This document shows positions 1 through 9,600 of a DNA stretch of 64,000 nucleotides, piece after piece. The stretch's first letter is position 1. Each line of letters opens with the position of its first letter. Made by a program: the position numbers and the translations under genes. Under the pieces are notes generated by a model that was not told the DNA's origin, did not search any database, and worked only from the letters and a program-made list of their open reading frames with translations. The stretch comes from CAYSPT01 sp964432985 (GTDB taxonomy: Bacteria; Muiribacteriota; CAYSPT01), in assembly GCA_964432985.1 (NCBI GenBank), contig CAYSPT010000027.1:1-64000 (forward strand), in the 5' to 3' direction.

Positions 1-210
1 GATCTTTCGTCTCGGGAATGTCCACATCGCATGTCCGAGGATCGCGGGTTTCGGGAATATCGACGTCGCATGTCCGAGGATCTTTCGTCTCGGGAATGTC
101 CACATCGCATGTCCGAGGATCGCGGGTTTCGGGAATATCGACGTCGCATGTCCGAGGATCTTTCGTCTCGGGAATGTCCACATCGCATGTCCGAGGATCG
201 CGGGTTTCGG
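1..210. repeat. 39-bp coding tandem repeat in a 78-bp higher-order repeat
   Basis: More than five 39-bp units run from the window edge to about 210. Alternate units differ (cgcgggt against ctttcgt; atcgacgtc against tccacatc), so the array is practically perfect at 78 bp. It encodes the 13-residue repeats of the minus-strand secreted protein. The near identity of the 78-bp units points to recent amplification by unequal crossover or slippage. Confidence 0.9.
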
Positions 211-361
211 GCACCGTACCGTCAGGTGGTACCGGGGGACGGTCACCAGGAACAACCGTAGTATCCGAAGGTCCAAACGATGCCGGCTGTGCATTACTTG
301 CTGATGCACAAGCCACCAGCAGTATAGTGAGGAAAGCACATACCCATATTCTCTTTATCAT
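1..361 (-). CDS. Secreted protein with 13-residue cysteine repeats (C-terminus beyond window)
   Basis: The minus-strand frame opens at ATG 361-359 and is still open at the window edge. A strong Shine-Dalgarno GGGAGGTG lies 7 nt upstream of the start. The first ~23 residues (MIKRIWVCAFLTILLVACA...) form a signal peptide with a possible lipobox-like LLVAC. A short Pro-rich linker follows, and then the chain consists only of the repeat ETRDPRTCDVDIP, alternating with an ETK version. Each unit has one Cys and several acidic residues, so the protein may be disulfide-linked or metal-binding outside the cytoplasm; that is inference. No family is recognised. It is divergent from the TPR gene at 451 and has its own promoter at 395-422. 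Confidence 0.75.
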   Translation of the reverse strand, partial: MIKRIWVCAFLTILLVACASASNAQPASFGPSDTTVVPGDRPPVPPDGTVPETRDPRTCDVDIPETKDPRTCDVDIPETRDPRTCDVDIPETKDPRTCDVDIPETRDPRTCDVDIPETKD

Positions 362-394
362 AATCTTGCACCTCCCATATTTTACTAATTTCAC

Positions 395-422
395 ATTAAA
401 TCAAAAAATAAACATCTGTCAA
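395..422 (-). promoter_or_regulatory. Sigma70-type promoter of the Cys-repeat protein
   Basis: On the minus strand TTGACA (422-417) and TTTAAT (400-395) are separated by 16 bp. A start point near 388 would give a leader of about 27 nt containing the GGGAGGTG ribosome site. Confidence 0.5.
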
Positions 423-450
423 CCCCAGCGGGTGTAGCGAACATGATATT

Positions 451-2304
451 ATGCTGTATGTCATGTATTTCAAACTGCCCACCATGAAGCCGGTCGTCCT
501 AATAATGGCTGTTTGTTTTCTGGCATGTTTCTGTTTGATAAGTTTTCCCTCTCCGGGGAAAACACAGGTCCTCTCGCAAAAAGCACAGGAATGTCTCTAT
601 GAGGCCAAACGATGCCTGGAAGCCCTGAACGACACTCCTGTTTCACCAGAGAAGATAGGTACGTTGAAAAGGGCTATCGGTTTTGCCCGGCGCGCCAAAA
701 CGAGTGCTCCCGGCTCACCAGAAATAGCAGCGATTATTGAAAAACTCGACTCTCTGAAAATCCAGGTAGTGACCGAGGGTATTACTGCAGCGCGCCACCT
801 GATGACAGCAGGTGATTTCGCCGCCTATCTCCAGGCCTACGAACTCCTGGAACGCCTCCTGGAATTGGATCCTGATAACAACGTAATTCTGGAATTGAGA
901 AATCAAATTCTCACTGTTATCAAGATTGAAAAAGCGGCTGGAGCAGCGGCACCATTGCCTGAGCAAAGGGAAGCTTTGTTGACTTCTATGTACCGACGCG
1001 CAATCCAATCTGCCAGGGACTGCCACTGGGAGAAGGCAAGCAGTCAGTTCGATGAGATACTTCGCATGACACCATGGTTTTCCCTCCAGAAGACATCACC
1101 CCGGGGCTGGGAGCACCTTCCCCTGTGGAGTTTGAAGGAACTGGCCGATCTATCCTGTTCGGTGGGAACATCCATGAAAAATGGTGCTCATTTCTACGGG
1201 TTGGAAACACCCGGTCCATCAACGGACCATCAACGGGCAGCACTAGAATTCAGCCATGCACTGTCCGGGTTGAACCGCATAAACAAGCTCATTCAGACGG
1301 TCAACACCGGAAAAACAACGATGTCGGCAGATCTGTCCGCTTCCCACATTCCCGCTGACCTTACTTCTACTATCAGATCGGAAGAACCCGGCTTTGCGTG
1401 GCTGCTGCAGGCAGAGTATATTTCCCGGCGGTTCCTGGGAGTCCTGCTGGCTGAAAAAGCCCGCTCATTCAGTGGCCTTGAAGGGGATGAACTGGCTGAA
1501 AAAGCTGTAATTCACCTGACTCGGGCAGCAGCATATGCCTTTGCGGGAGAACCGGTGGGACCAAAAGACCAGAAACTACATTTCTGGCTTGGATATTGCC
1601 TGCACAGAATGAGAATGTACAAAGCGGCCTTCAGCGCTTTTGAGACATCCCTCGATTCGCTGCCCGCTCTTCCTTTTCTCAAGGGTGACGACGCTAATCC
1701 GGACCCGGGGGCCGCAGAACGTTCGAGATGGCAATCATGGATTAAATGCAACAACGGAAAACTCATCGTTCTGGTGTCAGGTTTACTCGCCGGGATAACC
1801 GGCTTTGTATTGTTGGTAATGAGCGTTATGAATAGAAAGCGATCCCCGGGACCTGCATTTTACCAGGGGCTTAAACTCCAGAGGAAACAGCGTTTTCGCG
1901 AAGCCTGCGACTCATTTGAAGCCGCGTCCAGCCTGGCCGAATCCATCAGTAATCCAATGGCTCAGGCTCTTTGTTTGAATTGCCTGGGGGTGGTACTGAC
2001 CAAACTGGAACACTTTGAGAAAGCGGAGAGGGCATTTGCCCAAGCACACGAAGTCTTCCCCACACTTCCCCATCCTGCCCTCAACCTGTCAAAACTGCGG
2101 GTCGCGACGGCTATTTCAGGGAACGCCATTTTCAGGTTGATACGGCACGCTTACCTTACGGCGTATTCAGCCAGGTGGAGCGGACTGCCCGAATCCGACC
2201 TGTTGCTGCTTCCCGCGGTAGGCAGCGTGTTTCCGGCTGGTAGTCCGGAGCGCAAACTCGCTGAAGAAAGTGAAATGCTACTACGCAGTGATAAGCAGGA
2301 ATGA
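451..2304 (+). CDS. Membrane-anchored TPR protein
   Basis: A 617-residue protein with an N-terminal hydrophobic segment (MAVCFLACFCLISF) that looks like a signal peptide or anchor. A helical TPR-like region follows to about residue 430, then one transmembrane segment (about 436-458, LIVLVSGLLAGITGFVLLV) ending in NRKR, and a second TPR block (about 470-560) containing YQGLKLQRKQRFREACDSF and EHFEKAERAFAQAHEVFP. The charge pattern suggests the first block is periplasmic and the second cytoplasmic. Neither ATG 451 nor ATG 484 has a clear ribosome site; the latter would place the signal peptide right at the N-terminus. The gene converges on the adenylate cyclase with only 13 bp between stops. 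The function is probably scaffold or assembly; no specific family is recognised. Confidence 0.75.
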   Translation: MLYVMYFKLPTMKPVVLIMAVCFLACFCLISFPSPGKTQVLSQKAQECLYEAKRCLEALNDTPVSPEKIGTLKRAIGFARRAKTSAPGSPEIAAIIEKLDSLKIQVVTEGITAARHLMTAGDFAAYLQAYELLERLLELDPDNNVILELRNQILTVIKIEKAAGAAAPLPEQREALLTSMYRRAIQSARDCHWEKASSQFDEILRMTPWFSLQKTSPRGWEHLPLWSLKELADLSCSVGTSMKNGAHFYGLETPGPSTDHQRAALEFSHALSGLNRINKLIQTVNTGKTTMSADLSASHIPADLTSTIRSEEPGFAWLLQAEYISRRFLGVLLAEKARSFSGLEGDELAEKAVIHLTRAAAYAFAGEPVGPKDQKLHFWLGYCLHRMRMYKAAFSAFETSLDSLPALPFLKGDDANPDPGAAERSRWQSWIKCNNGKLIVLVSGLLAGITGFVLLVMSVMNRKRSPGPAFYQGLKLQRKQRFREACDSFEAASSLAESISNPMAQALCLNCLGVVLTKLEHFEKAERAFAQAHEVFPTLPHPALNLSKLRVATAISGNAIFRLIRHAYLTAYSARWSGLPESDLLLLPAVGSVFPAGSPERKLAEESEMLLRSDKQE

Positions 2305-2317
2305 TATTCAGATACGG

Positions 2318-4639
2318 TCAGGGGACGGGCGGATTACTGCTTCCGTTTATGCCGTCTTCCGGATTCCCGGTGTCAGCTTCTTGAAGATCGTCATTCTCCT
2401 GCAGAATGAAACGGGCGCTCTCTTTCAGACCTTCGCGAACATAGTCTTCATCTTCACTGTCTGTAAGCATCCGGTTGATTTCGTCGGTGGCGTTTCCTGA
2501 TTTGAACATACCCAGAAATTTCAATGCATTGGCTCGGATACGGTTGTCCGGACTGTGAGAAAACGGCTCGATCAGCGGGACATGATCGACCTGGGGGCAG
2601 GCGGCCAATCCATCGATGGCATTGGCGATTACCCGGGGATCAGGATGCTTCAGAAATTCGGCCACCTCGGCGGCGCATTCACGCCCTCCAACGGTACCGA
2701 GGGTGCGGGCCAGGGTGGCCAGCACAAATGAATGATCCTCCTTTTTGAGAAGGTTCCGGTACAACTCGATTATTGCTTCCCGCTTCTGCTCAGAGCTGAT
2801 TTTGGATATTCTCTCTAATCCAAGTACGGCGCCCACTCGATGGTTGTAGTTATTTGATTGCAGCATCTCCACACACTTATCGTAGGCACTCTTTTCAACA
2901 TCATCAATCCATTGTTCACCATCAGGAGAGATATCCTGGAGGGTATCCCGAAGATTGTGGTAAGCCCGCCGGGCGAAAAACCTCAAACCGGCGGGCTCGA
3001 TGTCAAGAGCCTTTTCCAGAACAGGCAGGAAAAAACGCTGCCCGCTCGCCCCCATGGCAATGAGAGTATCCTTTTTCTCCTGGGGAGTACCGTTTGAGAG
3101 TTTTTCCATCATCTCCCGCGCCCGGTCACCGGTAACCAGGGCAAACGGTTCCCTCATGGGAATCCACTCATCGGGATGCCGGGGATCGCGCAGGGACGTC
3201 ACTCTGAAAACGTCAACTTCCACCTTTTTCCCTTTGACGCCTACTTTACCCAGGCTCTCCACCTGGATGATCTCGCCTGCCAACTCCCGGGTTCGCGGGC
3301 CGATAATCAGATAACATCCATACTGACGAGTCAGCGCTTCCAACCGGGCGCCCAGGTTGACCGTATCACCTATGGCCGTGTAATCCAGCCTCGTTTCAGA
3401 ACCAATATTGCCGATGATGGCCAACCCGGTGTTGATACCGATTCCCACATCAAGAGGTTCGATCCCCCTCTCCAGCCAGCTGTCCTGAAGACGGGCCATC
3501 GCCTCGATCATTTCAAAAGCTGCCAGCAGTGCCCGTTGTGCGTGATCGGCACGCTCAATGGGAGCACCCCAGAGAGCAACAACCTCGTCTCCTACGAATT
3601 TGTCGACGATACCACCGTGTCTTACCACCACGGCGGCAATAGCTGACAGGTACTCGTTGAGGACGGCAACGACCTCTTCGGGTTCGTGGGTCTCGGAGTA
3701 GGTGGTGAATCCCCTGGCATCCATGAAAAGTACCGTTACCTCACGCCTGCAGCCGACGAGCATAGTGGAAAGATCAGACTGTGTGACAAGTTCCTCGATT
3801 ACTTCCGGAGCCAGGTACCGTTGAAACAAGGATTTTACCAGTTCCTTCTGCCGCCGTTCTTCTTCTCCCAGCTCCCTGGCATCTGACAATTCCTGCCGGG
3901 TGAGCTCGAAGGCGCGGGCATTGTCGAGGGCCAGCGAGGTAACACTGGCTACGGTGGCGGCAAACCTTTCGGCCGGTTCATCTATCTCGGCAGCCGATTC
4001 CTGCACGGTGATTACCCCTTTGACCTTACCTCCGGCCATAAGAGGACAGGCCACAACGGATGGAAGTACTCCATCTGAAATAATCCGGGCGTCCCACACT
4101 GGCGATTCGCGAACCGTCCGTTCCGATACCAGTGCGCCGGTCCTCACAGCCACGCCCAGAATGCTCATCTCATCAGACGAAACCAGAATCTCCTCCAGTT
4201 CCCCGGGATCGTAGCCCAGTGATGAAGCCGGATAAAGCCTGCTGCCTTCCTCACGCTCATCCACGATCAGGAGCAGCGCCTTGCGGACTTCCAGTCCCTG
4301 CCGGAGACACTTCAGACAAAGCTGCATTATGCGGGCCGGGTCGATACAGGTAGCCATGTCCTTGAGATTCAAAAAGAGCGATGAGAAAGCCAGGCGCCGC
4401 TGGCTGTATTCTTCTTCTAGCTCTCTTAGCTTAAGAGATAGCTCCGACTGGTCGAGGCTCGTAAGCCGTTCTTCCGCTTCCATAGCGGCAACCTGGGACA
4501 CGGGATGGATTTTGAGGCGGTCAACAGCTGCTTTTTTAACATAGAGATACGAGAAAAGGCCTACCAGGAAGAGAGAAAATAAAGGCCAGAAGTATGACCA
4601 GGTATCGAATGAAAGACCGGTAGCCGCCTGACCTTCCAT
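2318..4639 (-). CDS. Membrane GAF-class III adenylate/guanylate cyclase-HEAT repeat protein
   Basis: 773 residues: transmembrane helix about 14-34, coiled coil to about 85, GAF domain about 90-245, a second helical linker, class III nucleotidyl cyclase domain about 300-485, then HEAT/PBS-type helical repeats to about 750. The catalytic domain keeps the metal aspartates (FMDARGFTTYSE and DKFVGDEVVALWG), VGIGINTG, and the DYTAIGDTVNLGARLEA motif with its Asn and Arg, so it should be active and make cAMP (or less likely cGMP). HEAT repeats after the cyclase are unusual and suggest a protein partner. It is the last gene of the pseudopilin operon, 57 nt after the preceding stop. The frame is open for some codons above ATG 4639 without an ATG/GTG/TTG, and the ATG has a poor ribosome site, so the exact N-terminus is uncertain. 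Confidence 0.88.
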   Translation of the reverse strand: MEGQAATGLSFDTWSYFWPLFSLFLVGLFSYLYVKKAAVDRLKIHPVSQVAAMEAEERLTSLDQSELSLKLRELEEEYSQRRLAFSSLFLNLKDMATCIDPARIMQLCLKCLRQGLEVRKALLLIVDEREEGSRLYPASSLGYDPGELEEILVSSDEMSILGVAVRTGALVSERTVRESPVWDARIISDGVLPSVVACPLMAGGKVKGVITVQESAAEIDEPAERFAATVASVTSLALDNARAFELTRQELSDARELGEEERRQKELVKSLFQRYLAPEVIEELVTQSDLSTMLVGCRREVTVLFMDARGFTTYSETHEPEEVVAVLNEYLSAIAAVVVRHGGIVDKFVGDEVVALWGAPIERADHAQRALLAAFEMIEAMARLQDSWLERGIEPLDVGIGINTGLAIIGNIGSETRLDYTAIGDTVNLGARLEALTRQYGCYLIIGPRTRELAGEIIQVESLGKVGVKGKKVEVDVFRVTSLRDPRHPDEWIPMREPFALVTGDRAREMMEKLSNGTPQEKKDTLIAMGASGQRFFLPVLEKALDIEPAGLRFFARRAYHNLRDTLQDISPDGEQWIDDVEKSAYDKCVEMLQSNNYNHRVGAVLGLERISKISSEQKREAIIELYRNLLKKEDHSFVLATLARTLGTVGGRECAAEVAEFLKHPDPRVIANAIDGLAACPQVDHVPLIEPFSHSPDNRIRANALKFLGMFKSGNATDEINRMLTDSEDEDYVREGLKESARFILQENDDLQEADTGNPEDGINGSSNPPVP

Positions 4640-4695
4640 GGCTTCGATGTACGCTTTGATTTCTTCAGTTGTACCGGCCAGGAATATTCCCGCTA

Positions 4696-5496
4696 TCAGG
4701 ATCCCGCACCTCCGCCCGCATATGTTACTGCCTTAACCGGCAGCACAATGGTGATGTTCATGATAAAACTTCTTTTAGCAATTTCCACCTGCTGTTCATT
4801 ATAACTCATACTTTCCCAGTTTCCGGGCCACCGCCTGTGGTCCGGCGATTCGAACCTGAGGGTGAACGTGACCTTCGTGCGCGACGGCAGAGATACCAGG
4901 TTCTCACCTGAAGACAGTTCCACTTCTTCCACGGTGGTGTGCACTGAGTAAATGTTCTTGAGTACCACCCTTTGCATTTCTTCGGACGCTCCCGGAACCG
5001 TTTCTTTCAGTACCAGGTCGGCACTCCGCCGCTGCGTGTCTTTGACGAGGAAGGCTTCGACCTGCCATGATGAACCACCTGCGGCCGCCGTTTCATCCTC
5101 GGCGGGAACGACCGGGATTTCGGTATCGAAGGCAAACACCAATTTCTCTCCCGATCCACCGGGCAATTCAGCAGTACCGGAAGTGTAGTTGAACACCCTT
5201 TCGTTTCGACGGTGCAGAACCACTGTTCTGGTGGTGCCGTCCACACCCGACAGCGGGGGGATATCGAGAGGATCCTCCTGGAAACCCGGTTTGACCCTGT
5301 CGAGGAGTTCATTCTTCAATTTTTCCAGGGCCAAACTGGCTTTGACCTCGGCGGAAGCACGCTCCCCGCTTTTCTCCGCCCCGCGGCTTATCCCCGTCCA
5401 GATCCGCCACAGTACGGTCACCAGCAGAATGAATACCGCAGCGGCCACCAGGGTTTCAAGCAGTGTGAATCCCCGTCTGATTCTCACCGGGTTCAC
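4696..5496 (-). CDS. Pseudopilin-like protein (type II secretion/type IV pilus type)
   Basis: 266 residues with a prepilin leader RIRRG|FTLLETLVAAAVFILLV: short basic leader, cleavage after Gly, +1 Phe, +5 Glu, then a hydrophobic helix. The prepilin peptidase would process it at the inner membrane and it would join a pseudopilus. The rest is a large globular domain rich in beta strand, in the size range of GspJ-type minor pseudopilins. The GTG start overlaps the stop of the upstream gene by 4 nt (GTGA), which indicates translational coupling. No secretion ATPase or platform gene occurs in this window, so the machine must be encoded elsewhere. Confidence 0.82.
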   Translation of the reverse strand: MNPVRIRRGFTLLETLVAAAVFILLVTVLWRIWTGISRGAEKSGERASAEVKASLALEKLKNELLDRVKPGFQEDPLDIPPLSGVDGTTRTVVLHRRNERVFNYTSGTAELPGGSGEKLVFAFDTEIPVVPAEDETAAAGGSSWQVEAFLVKDTQRRSADLVLKETVPGASEEMQRVVLKNIYSVHTTVEEVELSSGENLVSLPSRTKVTFTLRFESPDHRRWPGNWESMSYNEQQVEIAKRSFIMNITIVLPVKAVTYAGGGAGS

Positions 5497-6110
5497 TCTT
5501 CCGCCCCCTCCTCCCTGGTACCGATCCTGACCAGGGCCTGGTAAGGATATCTGACACCGCCGTCAGTTCCTTCGACCACTACTTCGACTCCAACCCGGTA
5601 GAGAGCATCCATGAACGATCCCATACTGGCCGACTCCACTGAAACGTGGATTACGGAGATGGCCATGTCCCGGCGATTGATGGTTCCTGCTTCATCGGAC
5701 ACCTGGCCGGACTCCAGGTAACTGTTTTCACCCAGCACGGATTTCTCTCCCCCGAAAACAAGGCTGGTCCTGCCCATCCACTGGTCACCATCCTCCAGAA
5801 AGGCCGTGTAGGGTTCTTCGTTCTCTTCTTCTTCTCTCTGGGTCAACGTTTCCCGAAACTCGTACGGCAGCAGTTTCAGTTTCAGGGCAAACACCTCCAC
5901 CGCCCCGGCTGCGACCGCTTTGAGCTTGAGCAACCGCTCCTGCCGTTGCAGGGCAACTCTCCGGGATCTGACCTGGATGTACATTCCCCCCAGCGCGGCC
6001 ACCAGCACAAAGGCCACCACCATGACGAAAATATATGCATATCCCCGGCAGTTCCTCGTCCTGGTTACCGTACCGGGGCGAACCTTCCCCGTGGATCGAT
6101 GTATCATCAT
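5493..6110 (-). CDS. PilX/GspK-like minor pilin-associated membrane protein
   Basis: 205 residues. A basic N-terminus (about 22 residues) leads into RGYAYIFVMVVAFVLVAALGG, a single N-terminal membrane helix after a Gly, and then basic and helical sequence (VRSRRVALQRQERLLKLKAVA). This resembles the N-terminus of PilX or GspK-type proteins, which lack the +5 Glu of major pilins; Tyr/Ala occupy these places here. It lies between two prepilin genes, separated by 27 nt from the first and overlapping the next. The assignment is by architecture and context, not by a diagnostic motif. Confidence 0.65.
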   Translation of the reverse strand: MMIHRSTGKVRPGTVTRTRNCRGYAYIFVMVVAFVLVAALGGMYIQVRSRRVALQRQERLLKLKAVAAGAVEVFALKLKLLPYEFRETLTQREEEENEEPYTAFLEDGDQWMGRTSLVFGGEKSVLGENSYLESGQVSDEAGTINRRDMAISVIHVSVESASMGSFMDALYRVGVEVVVEGTDGGVRYPYQALVRIGTREEGAEE

Positions 6111-6137
6111 AAATCAGTCATCATCTCAGATCAGCCG

Positions 6138-6665
6138 TCATCTCAAATCGGCTCTCCAGGTACTCGCCCCGACAACCCGCCACCGGCCGCTTCCGGCAGG
6201 CAGTTTCTCATAACGTATTTCCACTTCGAACTTCCTGACCCATTCGTCAGGAACGTGTATATCGTGCTCGCTGCCGGAATCATCGCGCATGAGAAAGTCC
6301 AGACCGGACACATCGCTGACCGAAACAGCTATCTTGTACCGGGTCCCCTCGCCATCGTTGGAGATCACGTCCCGCACCGTACCATCACAGATAATCTCTT
6401 CTTCGGCACCGGCAGGATTTCGAAGGCGGGCGGCCACGCATGAAGACAGTCCGCCGCCGCCAGTGAACAACTCGTCGGGACTCAGGGCACGCACACCCTG
6501 CAAACAGGTATCGAGCAGGTGAAGGGCCCCGGACAGCTGGTTACTGGCCCGGATAAGATGAAAGGTACCGCGAACGGCCTGGATCAATCCCAGCAGTAAT
6601 ATCCCCATCACTGCGATGGTAACGACCAGCTCTATCATGGTGAAGCCCGAAACCGTTTTTCTCAC
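6138..6665 (-). CDS. Type IV prepilin-like protein
   Basis: About 175 residues from GTG 6665: VRKTVSG|FTMIELVVTIAVMGILLLGL, a canonical class III signal sequence with +1 Phe and +5 Glu. I chose GTG 6665 over the upstream ATG at 6731 because it lies one base after the stop of the upstream gene, has AGGTGG 10 nt before it, and gives a normal 7-residue leader. The ATG would add a 22-residue extension overlapping the upstream gene by 65 nt. It should be a pseudopilus subunit co-translated with the large exported protein. Confidence 0.82.
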   Translation of the reverse strand: MRKTVSGFTMIELVVTIAVMGILLLGLIQAVRGTFHLIRASNQLSGALHLLDTCLQGVRALSPDELFTGGGGLSSCVAARLRNPAGAEEEIICDGTVRDVISNDGEGTRYKIAVSVSDVSGLDFLMRDDSGSEHDIHVPDEWVRKFEVEIRYEKLPAGSGRWRVVGASTWRADLR

Positions 6666-6666
6666 G

Positions 6667-9600
6667 TTACCAATTCCACCTGAACCTGTCGTCGCCGGAT
6701 GTGGACGAGCCGGTTTCCGAAGAATCTTCATCCGGCTCCAGTGTTTGCCGTTTCTCGATGCCTACCCGCTCGTGCACCACCGGCCGGGCCCGCACGTAAA
6801 CCGGGAACAGAAGGCGCCGGTACACCTCCGGATCGGTGGGGTCATCTTCAATGCCCGTGTCGAAAGACTCGACCACCAGGAGCCCTGGAAGCATGTCCCG
6901 GTGAAGTACACCTTCACGGTCAAAATTCACCGGATCACGCTTTACACCATCGGACGTGTACACCTCTGAAGGACTGCGGTACCACACGATACTAAGCGGC
7001 GCGGTACCTTCACCCTGCCCGATCACCCTCAGGGAATCGAGCTGGTAATACGGGTACTCAAACGGTATGGGCGGGTGGTAGGAAATCCGTATTTTTGAAT
7101 CAACCGCATCGTCTGGGGTCACTTTCACCGTCACCAGGTATTTTCCCCTGGCAATAATCTGAATCGGCGTCCCCATGAGAAAGGAGTATCCCCGCCTGTT
7201 CATGTCGCCGCTGTTCTCATCATCGATGATTGAATCTACCAGCGAAGCGGCGTTTTCCTGCACACCGCGCCATTGAGCTATCGACGGATCGCTCGGAGAT
7301 TCCCGCCAGAGCCCGAGAATGTCCCGGACGCTGAGAGGGCACCCGGGTGGATCACCGGACGGATAGGGACTGGCGAAAAAGCCGGTGGGAAACCTGTTTT
7401 GCCGGCAGTCTACAGTAAAGATACTCAAAGCGCCGTCATCTTCCAGGTTCCATGTATCAGTGTCAGGTACCAGCTCTCCATACTCATCCTCGATGACGAC
7501 GTGGGAAAATTCATCCGAGAAACTGTCCCCGTAACATCCCTCTCCATTGATAATCTCATGCACCGAGCGAATTGCTTTCCAGCCCGCCACCAGCCGCCGG
7601 GACTGAATACCCAGCTCGTCCTTGCGGCTCAGCCCTATCTCCTCGAACTGGACAAGTTCGTCTTTTATGGGATACCTGAACGCCGGCATCTCTGACTGCT
7701 CTTCGCTGATCTCCAGAGCGGCGATCCCGGGAGGATCGTTGTTCAGCGCCTGGATGAAAACCGGTGGCGTCTGCACCCAGTTGCCCACTGCTTTCCAGTC
7801 GGGGTCCAGGTTTGACAGATGAGCACTGGCGAGAATGTCCTCTTCACCCCGCTTGTCCGAAATACGAAGCTGATACTGAAGAGCCTGCCACCGCTCGTCT
7901 ATAGGTATCTCCAGGTCGGCCAGATCCTGGAATCCGCCGACAACCGGAGTTTCACCGCTTTCTTCTTCGGATTCATCTTCGGCGCCACCGCCGAAATTCG
8001 AGATCAGACCGTTCCAGATATTCTCCAGGGCTACAGCCGGCTGCATTCGCTGGATAAACAGTGCTTGAAGACCCAATGGGGGAGCGGGTTCAGATAGTTC
8101 CGGACCGGCAAGCGGAATATCATCATGCCGGCTGAGCCAGGTTGTGCCGGTGTCCTCGTCGAGCACAGACCACTCCCCGAGCGGATTACCCTCCTGGTCG
8201 GCTTCCCGGTACCGCCAGGCCAGGTAACCGGTTTCGGAAGTGTTGTCGCCCACCACGGCACTGACCTTCCAGTTCTGCGCCGTCCAGGGAAGAAGTTTAA
8301 GGAGCTCCTTAATTCTTTCTCTCTTTTCCGGATCAGCTATACTCTCAGGATCCTCCACCTCAAGGGCTTCTCTCATTTCATCATCATCCACGGGCAGGAT
8401 CGCCGGTACCACCCGCCTGGCAAGATCGTCGTTGAGCCGTCCCGTAGATTCATTCACATATACTCCCAGACTTGGAGGAACAGAGCTGTCCGGGGTAGTC
8501 TGCCAGTTGCCGGTGTCGGAACACTTCCCGCCGTCAGGATCCGGGTCGTCAACGATCGTCAGATCCTCGGAGACATTGCCGCAGGCAATAATCCACGGGG
8601 CGGTACGGTCCAGCACTGAGATGGTGAGAGGAGCGACCAGAATCTTGTCGTTGGTGTCGTAATCCAGCTCGGTGTAAACAAGCTTACCATCCGCATCGAG
8701 TTCAACCCACAGGCACTTGAACTGCAGTTCGACTTGAAAGGAGCCGGGCTGCTGAAAAAGATCACGAATCCGCACCGGGAAACCATCCGGGTCGGGACCG
8801 GTAATCCCGGGAAACTCACCAGTCTGTGCATTTTCGTAGGTAAGAGAGCTGTCATCATACGTGTACTGGCCGACCTCTACCCCGTTTACCAGCCACCGGT
8901 ACTGAAGAGTTCCCTTGATTATCCCGTTGCGCACGAGAGTGTAGTTTAGATTGTATGGAACATCACAAAGCCTTGGTGCAAGCAGTTCTCCAGGCTCTAT
9001 ACCGGCTGATTGATCAACTGCGTACGGTATGGCAAACGACGCCACATCCACCTTCCCGGCCGGTTTGAACCGGAAATCCTCCCAGAAAAGATACTTCGAG
9101 AGATCTTCTTCTTCAACCCAGTAACCAGGTATACCGTCCGGTCTAGTATTCCGGGCAATACCGGTAAAATATTCAATACCACCGCACCGGTAAGCATACT
9201 CCGAATCCGGGACCACCTCGATAGGGCTCGGGATATGAATCGGATTTACAGTGATTTCCACGTTGTCGATCCGTATTGCACCCAAATAGCATTCAATTTC
9301 GAATGACGGATAAAGAGCCATCAGAGGAGCATCACAGGAAAGCTCTCTGGAGGAGAGAAGAGACTGGGCATCAAATGTTGAGCACTTGATAGTCGGGATG
9401 TTCGTCTCCCCTTCCAGAACCAGCTTGTACCAGCGGTTGGAATGTATTCGTTCACCGGTGAGTTTGTAGAAGTATGACAGGGGCCTCCCCAGCGAGTCTA
9501 CCTCAATGAAGTTCTTATTTCTCTCCTGCCGTATGTAGTGACCCTCGTCGTCCCTGAACACCTTCTTCGCCAACGCTCTGGGAGGCGGCTCGTAGTCGGC

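Noticed and set aside
6117..6150. A 17-bp duplication at the stop of the pilin gene (cagtcatcatctcagat and a 14/17 match)
   Set aside because: Only two degenerate copies; too weak to count with the other 3'-end repeats.
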